Assembly: GCA_016184235.1 (NCBI GenBank)
Contig: JACPDC010000344.1
Span: forward strand, 1-6,186
Origin: Deltaproteobacteria bacterium
Lineage (GTDB): Bacteria > Desulfobacterota > Binatia > UBA9968
Direction: 5' to 3'
Length of the DNA stretch: 6,186 bases
Part shown: in pieces, positions 1-5,036 of the stretch
Layout of the letters: every line of letters begins with the position of its first letter
Position numbering within the stretch: position 1 is the first letter of the stretch
Translations under genes and position numbers: made by a program
The notes under the pieces: model-generated
What the model was told of the DNA's origin: nothing
Database searches by the model: none
Seen by the model: the letters and a program-made list of their open reading frames with translations, nothing else

Positions 1-1
1 G

Positions 2-661
2 CAGAAGGGCAAGCCCGAAGGCCCCTTCGGCGAATGGACCGGCTATTACGGCAGCGGCGTGCGCGAAGAGCCTTATATGGACGTCAAGGCGGTTTACTAC
101 CGCAACAATCCTATTATGCTGGGATGCCCACCGCAGCGGCCGCCCGACGAGATCTCCCGCTACCGCTCGATCCTGCGCTCCGGACTCCTCAAGCAGGCGC
201 TGGAGAAGGCCGGCCTTCAAGGCATCAAGGCTGCCTGGGCGAGCGAGGTCGGAAATACGCGGATGCTTCTTTGCATCGCCATCGAGCAGCGCTACGGGGG
301 CCACGCCACGCAGGTCGGCCACGTCGCCTCCCAGTGCCACATCGGCGCCTATGCGGGGAAGTACGTGGTGGTGGTCGACGACGACATCGACGTCACCAAC
401 CTGGAAGAGGTCGTCTGGGCCATGATCACGCGCTCGGATCCGGCCAATTCCATCGATATCATCCGTAACGCCTGGTCCACGCCGTTGGATCCAAGAATCC
501 CGCCCGAAGACAGGGCCAAGGGACAACTGACCAATTCACGCGCCATCATCGACGCCACGCGCCCCTACGCCTGGAGAGACAAGTTCCCCAAGGTCAACTC
601 GCCGAGCGCCGAGTGCGCGCGCAAGGCCCGCGAGAAATTCTCCTACCTGCTTGGAGGCTAG
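2..661 (+). CDS. UbiD family decarboxylase, C-terminal part (5' end outside window)
   Basis: This is the last 219 codons of a UbiD-family (de)carboxylase, read in the frame beginning at base 2 and ending at TAG 659-661. The fragment opens with EGPFGEWTGYYG (fragment residues 6-17), the family's active-site stretch; its two glutamates, Glu6 and Glu11, are five apart, as are the catalytic Glu277 and Glu282 of fungal Fdc1. Further family marks are VVVVDDDIDVTNLEEVVWA (about residues 119-137), followed by TRSDP, and a late ATRPYAWRDKFP. The family uses prenylated FMN, made by a UbiX flavin prenyltransferase, to decarboxylate or carboxylate aromatic and alpha,beta-unsaturated acids in the cytoplasm. 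UbiX is not in the window, and the prFMN-binding N-terminal half with the catalytic arginine is missing. About 220 residues compare with roughly 450-500 for the whole family. The substrate cannot be read. UbiD itself acts in ubiquinone synthesis, but the catabolic-looking neighbours favour another acid, so I give no symbol. Confidence 0.93.
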   Translation, partial: QKGKPEGPFGEWTGYYGSGVREEPYMDVKAVYYRNNPIMLGCPPQRPPDEISRYRSILRSGLLKQALEKAGLQGIKAAWASEVGNTRMLLCIAIEQRYGGHATQVGHVASQCHIGAYAGKYVVVVDDDIDVTNLEEVVWAMITRSDPANSIDIIRNAWSTPLDPRIPPEDRAKGQLTNSRAIIDATRPYAWRDKFPKVNSPSAECARKAREKFSYLLGG

Positions 662-666
662 AGGCT

Positions 667-802
667 CCGAGGGGCAACGCTTCCGAGCGCAGCCGATGGA
701 CCGAGTCCTCGGTGAGCGCGCTCTCGGCTGCGGCCGATAGACCTCTGCTTAAACCGAAGCTTTCGAGTCGGACGTCCGCAGCCTCACTCGCGCTCCCCTC
801 GG
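667..802. repeat. Nested and competing inverted repeats after the UbiD gene
   Basis: Directly seen: CCGAGGGG at 667-674 pairs with CCCCTCGG at 795-802, and inside it GGCTGCGG (726-733) pairs with CCGCAGCC (776-783), continued by CCGA (734-737) with TCGG (768-771). A competing fold is also possible: CGCAGCCGA (688-696) with TCGGCTGCG (724-732), enclosing the hairpin ACCGAG/CTCGGT (700-705 with 708-713) and the palindrome GAGCGCGCTC (714-723). The position just after a stop codon fits a terminator or 3' stabilising structure, but there is no run of T, so a classic intrinsic terminator is not supported. A repetitive extragenic palindromic element or a structured RNA is also possible. Confidence 0.55.
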
Positions 803-835
803 TCGCCCCGTAAAGTGAGGGGGCTTGCCAAGCGA

Positions 836-890
836 GCCGAAAGCACCAGTCGTGCAGGTTCAAAGAGCCCACGTCTCTATTGCTTTCGGC
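836..890. repeat. 10-bp inverted repeat forming a long stem-loop
   Basis: GCCGAAAGCA (836-845) is perfectly complementary to TGCTTTCGGC (881-890). The 35 bases between can extend the stem with CGTG/CACG (851-854 with 870-873) and a weak GGTT/AGCC pairing closed by the loop CAAAG (861-865). No T-run follows on either side, so it is not a standard terminator. A third copy of the arm sequence, GCTTTCG, lies at 759-765 and could compete for pairing. Function is unknown; a small RNA, leader structure or extragenic palindrome are all open. Confidence 0.55.
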
Positions 891-965
891 GAGCGAGGTG
901 AGTCCCCGAACGAGTTCCCGACGAGACGGTGAGCCAAGAGGATAGGGAGGTCCCTTTCTCCCCTA

Positions 966-994
966 TTGCACTGAGCCCGCCTCTGTTGTATTGG
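966..994 (+). promoter_or_regulatory. Weak candidate promoter for the hydrolase unit
   Basis: TTGCAC (966-971) and TATTGG (989-994) are separated by 17 bases and lie about 50 bases ahead of the start at 1042. The -35 box is fair and the -10 box poor (three of six matches), so this is only a candidate. The imperfect palindrome at 990-1021 (ATTGGA with TCCAAT, enclosing GACGC with GCGTC) overlaps the -10 box and would sit around the transcription start, where an operator could act. Confidence 0.25.
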
Positions 995-1041
995 ATTCAT
1001 CCGACGCAATTCGCGTCCAATCTCACAAACGGAGGGGACCC

Positions 1042-1800
1042 ATGTACCAAACCAATATGTACGAAGGCATGCTGGCGGAGACCGTCACCATGCAGGGCCA
1101 CAAAGGGGACAAGATCAACGCCTATTTCGCCAAGCCGCTGGGCGATGGTCGCTTTCCGGGAATGGTCGTGATCCATCACGCACCCGGCTGGGATGAATGG
1201 TACCGGGAGTGCGCGCGCAGGTTCGCACATCACGGTTATATGGCCATCTCCCCCAATCTCTACTTCCGCGACGGCCACGGCACCCCGGAGGACGTGGGCG
1301 CCAAGGTGCGCGCCGGCGGCGGCGTGCCTGACGATCAGGTATTAGGCGACCTGGAAGGATCGATGCAGTTCCTGCGCTCACAGCCCAACCTGAACGGTAA
1401 GATAGGCGTCTTCGGCACCTGCTCCGGAGGGCGCCACGCCTTCCTCGCCGCCTGCCGCATGAAGGGCTTCGACGCGGCCGTCGAATGCTGGGGCGGGCGC
1501 GTGGTGATGGCCAAGGAAGATATCACTCCCAAGCATCCGGTCGCGCCGATCGACTACACCAAGGATCTCTCCTGCCCGCTGCTCGGCCTTTTCGGCAACG
1601 ATGACAAGAGTCCCTCGCCGGAGCAGGTGAACCAGCATGAGGCGGAGCTCAAGAAACACGGCAAGAACTACGAGTTCCACCGCTACGACGGCGCCGGACA
1701 TGGCTTCTTCTACTATGACCGCCCCGCCTATCGGCAGGAGCAGGCAGTGGACGGTTGGAAGAAAATTTGGACCTTCCTGCCGAAGTATCTGGGCCAATAA
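1042..1800 (+). CDS. Dienelactone hydrolase family protein (alpha/beta hydrolase)
   Basis: A 252-residue cytoplasmic enzyme of the dienelactone hydrolase family, close to the usual 230-270 residues, with no signal peptide. The nucleophile elbow GTCSGG places Cys127 as nucleophile, a cysteine as in true dienelactone hydrolase rather than the serine of most esterases. The acid is probably Asp188 in LFGNDDKSP, and the base His220 in GAGHGF. The segment VVIHHAPG (residues 42-49) is the strand and turn that form the oxyanion region. The family opens lactones such as 4-carboxymethylenebutenolide in aromatic ring-cleavage pathways, but many members have other ester or lactone substrates, so the exact reaction is open. 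I chose ATG 1042 because GGAGGGG at 1031-1037 lies just ahead of it; an in-frame TTG at 991 would only add a non-family extension. It leads a tight three-gene unit, with the next gene starting 11 bases after its stop. Confidence 0.92.
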   Translation: MYQTNMYEGMLAETVTMQGHKGDKINAYFAKPLGDGRFPGMVVIHHAPGWDEWYRECARRFAHHGYMAISPNLYFRDGHGTPEDVGAKVRAGGGVPDDQVLGDLEGSMQFLRSQPNLNGKIGVFGTCSGGRHAFLAACRMKGFDAAVECWGGRVVMAKEDITPKHPVAPIDYTKDLSCPLLGLFGNDDKSPSPEQVNQHEAELKKHGKNYEFHRYDGAGHGFFYYDRPAYRQEQAVDGWKKIWTFLPKYLGQ

Positions 1801-1811
1801 AGGAGTTGCGT

Positions 1812-2099
1812 ATGTGCACGATGATTGCCAATCAAACGCTGATTAACGGCAGCGGCAAAGGGACGGACGGCTGGTTCGAAGTGCGCCAGGTCAACGTCTC
1901 GTACGATCATCCCTACCACGCGCCTCTGGAGCACGCCCTCAACATCGACTTCGTCAACGAGGCCGAGGGGCCGGGCGCGCGCGTGGCCGTGGAGCTGACG
2001 CTCGAGTCGGCCCGCGAACTGGTGAAAAGCATCGAGGCGGTGCTGGCGCGCGCCGAGATGGGCGGCTATGTGGATGAAACGCTGAAAGCGGAAGGATGA
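1812..2099 (+). CDS. Small conserved protein, DUF6295-like
   Basis: A 95-residue soluble protein without membrane segments, starting at ATG 1812 with AGGAG at 1801-1805 as ribosome binding site. It begins MCTMIA and continues GSGKGTDGWF (residues 13-22), DHPYHAPLEHALNIDFVN (32-49) and a GPGARVAVEL strand (54-62) leading into a helix. From memory this fits the DUF6295 family of short proteins that begin MCTMIA and carry the DHPxHAPLEHALNIDF motif; I could not check this. No function is established for it that I know of. Visible and possibly functional are Cys2, which would become the first residue if the initiator Met is removed, and the cluster His33, His36, His41 and Asp46, suited to metal binding or catalysis. 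Its place between two hydrolases, 11 bases after one and 31 before the other, suggests it serves the same pathway, perhaps as an enzyme, a metal-site protein or a partner. Confidence 0.85.
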   Translation: MCTMIANQTLINGSGKGTDGWFEVRQVNVSYDHPYHAPLEHALNIDFVNEAEGPGARVAVELTLESARELVKSIEAVLARAEMGGYVDETLKAEG

Positions 2100-2130
2100 A
2101 AACGGAAATGCCGGAAAGGGGGACGGAAAG

Positions 2131-3228
2131 TTGAGCGCGCCAAAAGAGGCTGGCAGGATTATCGATGGCGACGGCCACGTGATGGAGGATATCGCCGCTA
2201 TCTGGAAGCGGATGCCGGAGGACTACGTCGGCAAGAGCTTCTCGGACATCCGCGGCAAGAGCCCCTTCCCTCCCATAGACCACCTCCATTCCGCCAACCG
2301 CCACTTCACGCCGGGCGGCGCCTTTGCCAATGTCGGGCGCGAGGGCTGGGAGGAATTTCTCGACCAGGTCGGCATCGGCATGACCGTGCTCTACACCAGC
2401 GCGGGGCTGAGCTTCGGCAAGATCGTGAGCCGCGACTGGGCTATCGAGCTGGCACGCGCCTACAACAACTGGATCTATGATACCTACCTTTCCAAAGGCA
2501 GCCGCTTTAAGGCGGTGGGGCTCATCCCGCTGCAGGAGCCGAAGGAGGCGGTCGCCGAACTTAAGCGCATCGTCGGGGAGCTGGGCTTCGTCGGCGCGAT
2601 GCTCCCCTCGACCGGCGCGAACCTGCCGCACCTCGGCTCCGAGCAATTCTGGCCCATTTACCGGGAGGCGGAGCGTCTCGGATGCGCTCTCGGCATCCAC
2701 GGCGGCGCCCATGAAGGGATGCTGATGGATGATATGAGTCCTTACGCCCCGGTGAACGCCCTGGGCCATCCTGTAGGGCAGATGGTGAGCTTCGCGGGCA
2801 TTGTCTTCAACGGGATATTCGACAAATTCCCCGGCCTGCGCATCGGCTTCCTCGAGGCGGGATGCGCCTGGCTGCTCACCTGCATGGAGCGCTTCACCCG
2901 CTCCTGGGCGAGCCACGTCCAGTACGACCCGCGCGGCCGCTTTCTCAAGCTCCGCCAGGGAGAGACTGTAGGCGACTACATCAGCCGCCACATCGACGAG
3001 GGGCGGATCTTCCTCGGCGTGGAGGGAAACGAGCTCACGATCGCCGAGGCGGTCCGGCTGGTAGGAAACAAGCCCTTCATCTTTTCGTCAGACTACCCGC
3101 ACGAAGTGGACACGGAAACCTGCAAGGCCGAACTCGAGGAGCTGCATGAAAACCCGCGGCTCGCGGCCGAAGATAAAGAGGCGATCCTGTTTCGCAACGC
3201 CACCCGCTTCTACCGCCTGCCTTTATAA
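2131..3228 (+). CDS. Amidohydrolase-2 family protein (ACMSD / resorcylate decarboxylase-like TIM barrel)
   Basis: A 365-residue metal-dependent enzyme of the amidohydrolase-2 family, which includes ACMSD, gamma-resorcylate decarboxylase and C-C hydrolases acting on aromatic-derived acids. The motifs run in family order: IIDGDGHVMED near the N-terminus (Asp14 and His16 in the position of the usual HxH), GIHGGAHEG with His190 as metal ligand and His194 nearby, GLRIGFLEAGCAWLL with Glu242, and FSSDYPHEVD with the metal-site Asp321. It closes with FRNATRFYRL, the common C-terminal signature. The first metal ligand pair reads DGH rather than HxH, a variant I recall in many environmental members. 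The start is TTG 2131, since no in-frame ATG precedes the essential DGDGH; a purine-rich AAGGGGGACGG (2116-2126) supports it. It is the last gene of the three-gene unit and is followed by the hairpin at 3321-3349. Whether it hydrolyses or decarboxylates, and what, cannot be read. Confidence 0.9.
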   Translation: MSAPKEAGRIIDGDGHVMEDIAAIWKRMPEDYVGKSFSDIRGKSPFPPIDHLHSANRHFTPGGAFANVGREGWEEFLDQVGIGMTVLYTSAGLSFGKIVSRDWAIELARAYNNWIYDTYLSKGSRFKAVGLIPLQEPKEAVAELKRIVGELGFVGAMLPSTGANLPHLGSEQFWPIYREAERLGCALGIHGGAHEGMLMDDMSPYAPVNALGHPVGQMVSFAGIVFNGIFDKFPGLRIGFLEAGCAWLLTCMERFTRSWASHVQYDPRGRFLKLRQGETVGDYISRHIDEGRIFLGVEGNELTIAEAVRLVGNKPFIFSSDYPHEVDTETCKAELEELHENPRLAAEDKEAILFRNATRFYRLPL

Positions 3229-3255
3229 ATTTGTGACAATTGAGCATTAGAACAT

Positions 3256-3317
3256 TGGACCGCAATGGAGCACGTTGACTCCCAATCCACTGCTCCACTG
3301 GTCCACTGCTCCATTGC
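3256..3317. repeat. 11-bp and 6-bp inverted repeats in crossed order
   Basis: GCAATGGAGCA (3262-3272) is perfectly complementary to TGCTCCATTGC (3307-3317), and the adjoining TGGACC (3256-3261) to GGTCCA (3300-3305). Because the two left arms come in the same order as the two right arms, the pairings cross: they would form a pseudoknot if simultaneous or exclude each other if alternative. The right arms lie inside the 8-base tandem repeat at 3286-3320. Confidence 0.55.
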
Positions 3318-3320
3318 TCC
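3286..3320. repeat. Short tandem repeat, 8-base unit, about four copies
   Basis: The unit TCCACTGC is repeated as TCCACTGC, TCCACTGG, TCCACTGC and TCCATTGC followed by TCC. It lies in the non-coding space between two converging genes, directly before the terminator hairpin. It is most simply a slippage-generated microsatellite, but its pairing with 3262-3272 suggests an origin by inverted duplication. Confidence 0.6.
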
Positions 3321-3349
3321 AAAGCAAACGCGCTCACTGCGTTTGCTTT
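3321..3349. terminator. Probable bidirectional terminator between converging genes
   Basis: AAAGCAAACGC (3321-3331) is a perfect 11-bp complement of GCGTTTGCTTT (3339-3349), with the 7-base loop GCTCACT. It sits 92 bases after the plus-strand amidohydrolase gene and touches the end of the minus-strand amidase gene: its right arm overlaps two bases of that gene's TAA stop (3348-3350). The A-rich and T-rich ends of the arms supply short T stretches in both directions, but no long T-run follows, so efficiency may be moderate. Confidence 0.65.
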
Positions 3350-4742
3350 AAATCGGCGGTCGCTTCTCGTACCAGCGGGCGCGCTGCTGGTAGGCATAGG
3401 CGGCGCCGAGCACCGTCGCTTCATCGAACGGCTTTCCCACAAGCTGAAGCGCCACGGGAAGATTGGAGCGGGTAAAGGCGCAGGGGACGTTCATCGCCGG
3501 GAGCCCGGCCAAATTGAAGGGCGCGAGAAAGTCCGGGGCGAGATGTTTGAAGAGCGTATCGAGCGCTCCGGTCTCCTCGAAGGTCGGCGCCGGCGCCGGC
3601 TGGCCCGGCAGGGCGAGAATATTGACTTTGCGGAAGACTTGGGCGCATTCCTCCCTCAGCCTGGTCCGGATCCGCTGGGCTTGAATGTAGTCGGATGAGT
3701 TGGTGAGCAGTCCAAGATAGATTCGCGCGCGCCGCGCCGTCCCGGCGTTCTTGAGGAGCGTCCGGTTCTCGCTCCGGTGCGCCGCAAAGTGCTCATTATA
3801 ATAGATGACCGCGTTCGCGATCGTGGCGACTTTAAGCGCCGGGATCGCGACTTCCTCGACGCGCGCCCCCAAAGCCGCCATCTCTTCGATTGCCTTATCG
3901 ACGAGCGCCAAGACCTCCGGATCGGTGCGGCTCCGGCATTCCTCGATGTGGCTGCGCGGCACGCCGACCACTATCCCCTTTAGATTCTCCTTGAGCGCCG
4001 CGCTGTAGTCGGGCACCGGCATATCGATCGAGGTGGGATCTTTCGGATCGTAGCCCGCGATTGCCCGGAGCATGTAGGCCGCGTCCTCGACCACCCAGGT
4101 CATCGGGCCGCAGGTGTCGAGCGACCAGCCGAGCGGCGCGAGCCCGCGGCGGCTTACCCGGCCGTAAGTCGGCTTCAGCCCCACGATGCCGCAGAGCGAA
4201 GCCGGGTTTCGAATCGAACCGGCCGTATCTTCTCCGAGCGCGCCCAGGCAGAGGCCGGCGGCGACTGCCGCCCCCGAGCCGGTGCTGGAACCCCCGGTGA
4301 TGCGGCTTAGGTCCCACGGATTGCGCGGCTGCGGCAGCTCTTCGGGGAGGCTCGACATCATGAGCTTCCCGAGCATGACTGCTCCCGCCTCGCCCAGCTT
4401 CCGGACCGCCGTTGCGTCCTCCGTCGCCTGCGCGGCCTTCGAGTCCCTTCGTCGAATGCGCGCGGGGAGCCCTTTCAAATCCAACTGATCCTTCACCGCA
4501 ACCGGGATGCCATGAAGCGGCCCGCGATAGTTGCCTTTGAGAATCTCGCCTTCCGCCGCGCGGGCCTCCGCCAGCGCGCGCTCCGCCGCGAGATCCAGAT
4601 AGGCATGGAGCCGGCTGTCGACCGCCTCGATCCGCTTTAAGAGCGCGGTCGTAAGCTCTACGGGAGAGAGGGCGCGCCTGCGGATCAGTCCTTGCGCTTC
4701 ATGGATCGTGAGGTGGTGGAGCGGCTTTTCCGGCGCGGCCAT
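3348..4742 (-). CDS. Amidase signature family hydrolase (GatA/AtzE-like)
   Basis: A 464-residue amidase-signature enzyme, of normal family length, which hydrolyses amide bonds to an acid and ammonia or an amine. The full Ser-cisSer-Lys machinery is visible: Lys84 in GIPVAVKDQLD, Ser152 in GGSSTGSGAAVAAG, and the nucleophile Ser176 in EDTAGSIRNPASLCG; the 24-residue distance between the two serines equals that in FAAH and malonamidase E2. Late family marks are NLAGLPAMNVPC (410-421) and LPVALQLVGKPFDE (428-441). There is no signal peptide, so it is cytoplasmic. Only 4 bases separate it from the upstream small gene, suggesting translational coupling; GAGG lies shortly before its ATG. The small GatC/AtzG-like partner recalls GatCAB and the AtzE-AtzG amidase. 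With no gatB in view and a solute-binding protein upstream, a catabolic amidase is likelier than tRNA amidation, but the substrate is unknown. Confidence 0.92.
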   Translation of the reverse strand: MAAPEKPLHHLTIHEAQGLIRRRALSPVELTTALLKRIEAVDSRLHAYLDLAAERALAEARAAEGEILKGNYRGPLHGIPVAVKDQLDLKGLPARIRRRDSKAAQATEDATAVRKLGEAGAVMLGKLMMSSLPEELPQPRNPWDLSRITGGSSTGSGAAVAAGLCLGALGEDTAGSIRNPASLCGIVGLKPTYGRVSRRGLAPLGWSLDTCGPMTWVVEDAAYMLRAIAGYDPKDPTSIDMPVPDYSAALKENLKGIVVGVPRSHIEECRSRTDPEVLALVDKAIEEMAALGARVEEVAIPALKVATIANAVIYYNEHFAAHRSENRTLLKNAGTARRARIYLGLLTNSSDYIQAQRIRTRLREECAQVFRKVNILALPGQPAPAPTFEETGALDTLFKHLAPDFLAPFNLAGLPAMNVPCAFTRSNLPVALQLVGKPFDEATVLGAAYAYQQRARWYEKRPPI

Positions 4743-4746
4743 GACA

Positions 4747-4944
4747 TCAATCCTCGGGTAGCGTGCGTTGCGGCTGAAACGTAGGCCCGATCTCCGCTTC
4801 GCCTACATCGTAAGAATGAAGCAGCTCGAGCGCTTTCCTGTAAGTATCGAGAAGTTTGCCGAAGCGTTCGATATCATCCTCTCTCACTTCGACTCCTTCC
4901 CGCGCCAGCAATGCTCTCAGCGCCTCTTCGGTCCGCCTTTCCAT
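4747..4944 (-). CDS. Small GatC/AtzG-like amidase partner protein
   Basis: A 65-residue protein if translated from ATG at 4944, or 75 from an in-frame GTG at 4974. I prefer the ATG because AAGGGGG precedes it at a workable distance and the extra ten residues look like non-coding sequence. It is mostly helical and charged (EEALRALLAREGVEVREDDIERF), continues with KLLDTYRKALELLHSYDVGEAE (helix and turn) and ends with IGPTFQPQR. This layout of two helices followed by an extended tail with a PTF-x-P motif resembles GatC and AtzG, small proteins that wrap around an amidase-signature subunit and stabilise it. The resemblance is structural and weak in sequence, so the name is an inference supported by the context: the amidase starts 4 bases after this stop. 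It probably acts as the dedicated second subunit of that amidase in the cytoplasm. Confidence 0.75.
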   Translation of the reverse strand: MERRTEEALRALLAREGVEVREDDIERFGKLLDTYRKALELLHSYDVGEAEIGPTFQPQRTLPED

Positions 4945-4980
4945 CTTTGCCGTCCCCCTTCGGTCGGAGGCCACTCTATC

Positions 4981-5032
4981 GCCCGGTCCCGCCGGGCGTC
5001 AAGCGCCGCAGCGCCGAGCAGATCTCCTCGGC
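4981..5032 (-). promoter_or_regulatory. Two hairpins between the receptor gene and the amidase pair
   Basis: Right after the receptor gene's stop codon on the minus strand come two stems: GCCGAG/CTCGGC (5013-5018 with 5027-5032, 8-base loop) and GCCCGG/CCGGGC (4981-4986 with 4992-4997, 5-base loop). No T-run follows, so full termination is not expected. Such structures between a binding-protein gene and its downstream genes often protect the upstream mRNA segment or reduce read-through, giving more receptor than enzyme; that role is inferred here. Confidence 0.45.
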
Positions 5033-5036
5033 CCGG

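Larger units (their letters stand above)
662..1041. other. 380-base intergenic region, rich in inverted repeats, no credible gene
   Basis: Short open frames cross this stretch on both strands, but none has a ribosome binding site, a recognisable family motif or sensible composition, so I call no gene. It holds many inverted repeats, listed separately at 667-802 and 836-890, and a direct repeat CCCGAACGAG/CCCGACGAG at 905-914 and 917-925. Near its right end are a 6-bp stem ATAGGG/CCCTAT (942-947 with 961-966) and a small stem GACGC/GCGTC (1003-1007 with 1013-1017) just ahead of the next gene's ribosome binding site. The left part should contain the end of the UbiD transcript and the right part the promoter and leader of the next unit. 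Confidence 0.7.

Noticed and set aside
594..872. Open frame of 92 codons on the minus strand across the UbiD end and the intergenic region
   Set aside because: No family resemblance, no ribosome binding site and Arg/Ser/Ala-rich composition typical of a chance frame in GC-rich DNA.
846..880. GGTTCAAAG resembling a tRNA T-loop inside the 836-890 stem
   Set aside because: The flanking bases do not form a T-arm, D-arm or acceptor stem, and the whole is too short for a tRNA.
662..1041. Classic intrinsic terminator after the UbiD gene
   Set aside because: Several stems are present, but none is followed by a T-run on the plus strand.
929..1171. Plus-strand open frame overlapping the start of the hydrolase gene
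   Set aside because: It is in another frame from the convincing dienelactone hydrolase-like gene and its protein has no recognisable motif.
1954..2991. 345-codon minus-strand open frame opposite the amidohydrolase gene
   Set aside because: It is the antisense of a gene with clear family motifs; long antisense frames are common in GC-rich DNA and this one has no motif of its own.
3895..4317. 140-codon minus-strand frame within the amidase gene
   Set aside because: Arg/Gly-rich frame-shifted reading of the amidase with no family features; the amidase frame is intact, so it does not indicate a frameshift.
4747..4974. GTG start at 4974 for the small amidase partner
   Set aside because: The ATG at 4944 has a purine-rich ribosome binding site, and the ten added residues (MASDRRGTAK) add no family feature.
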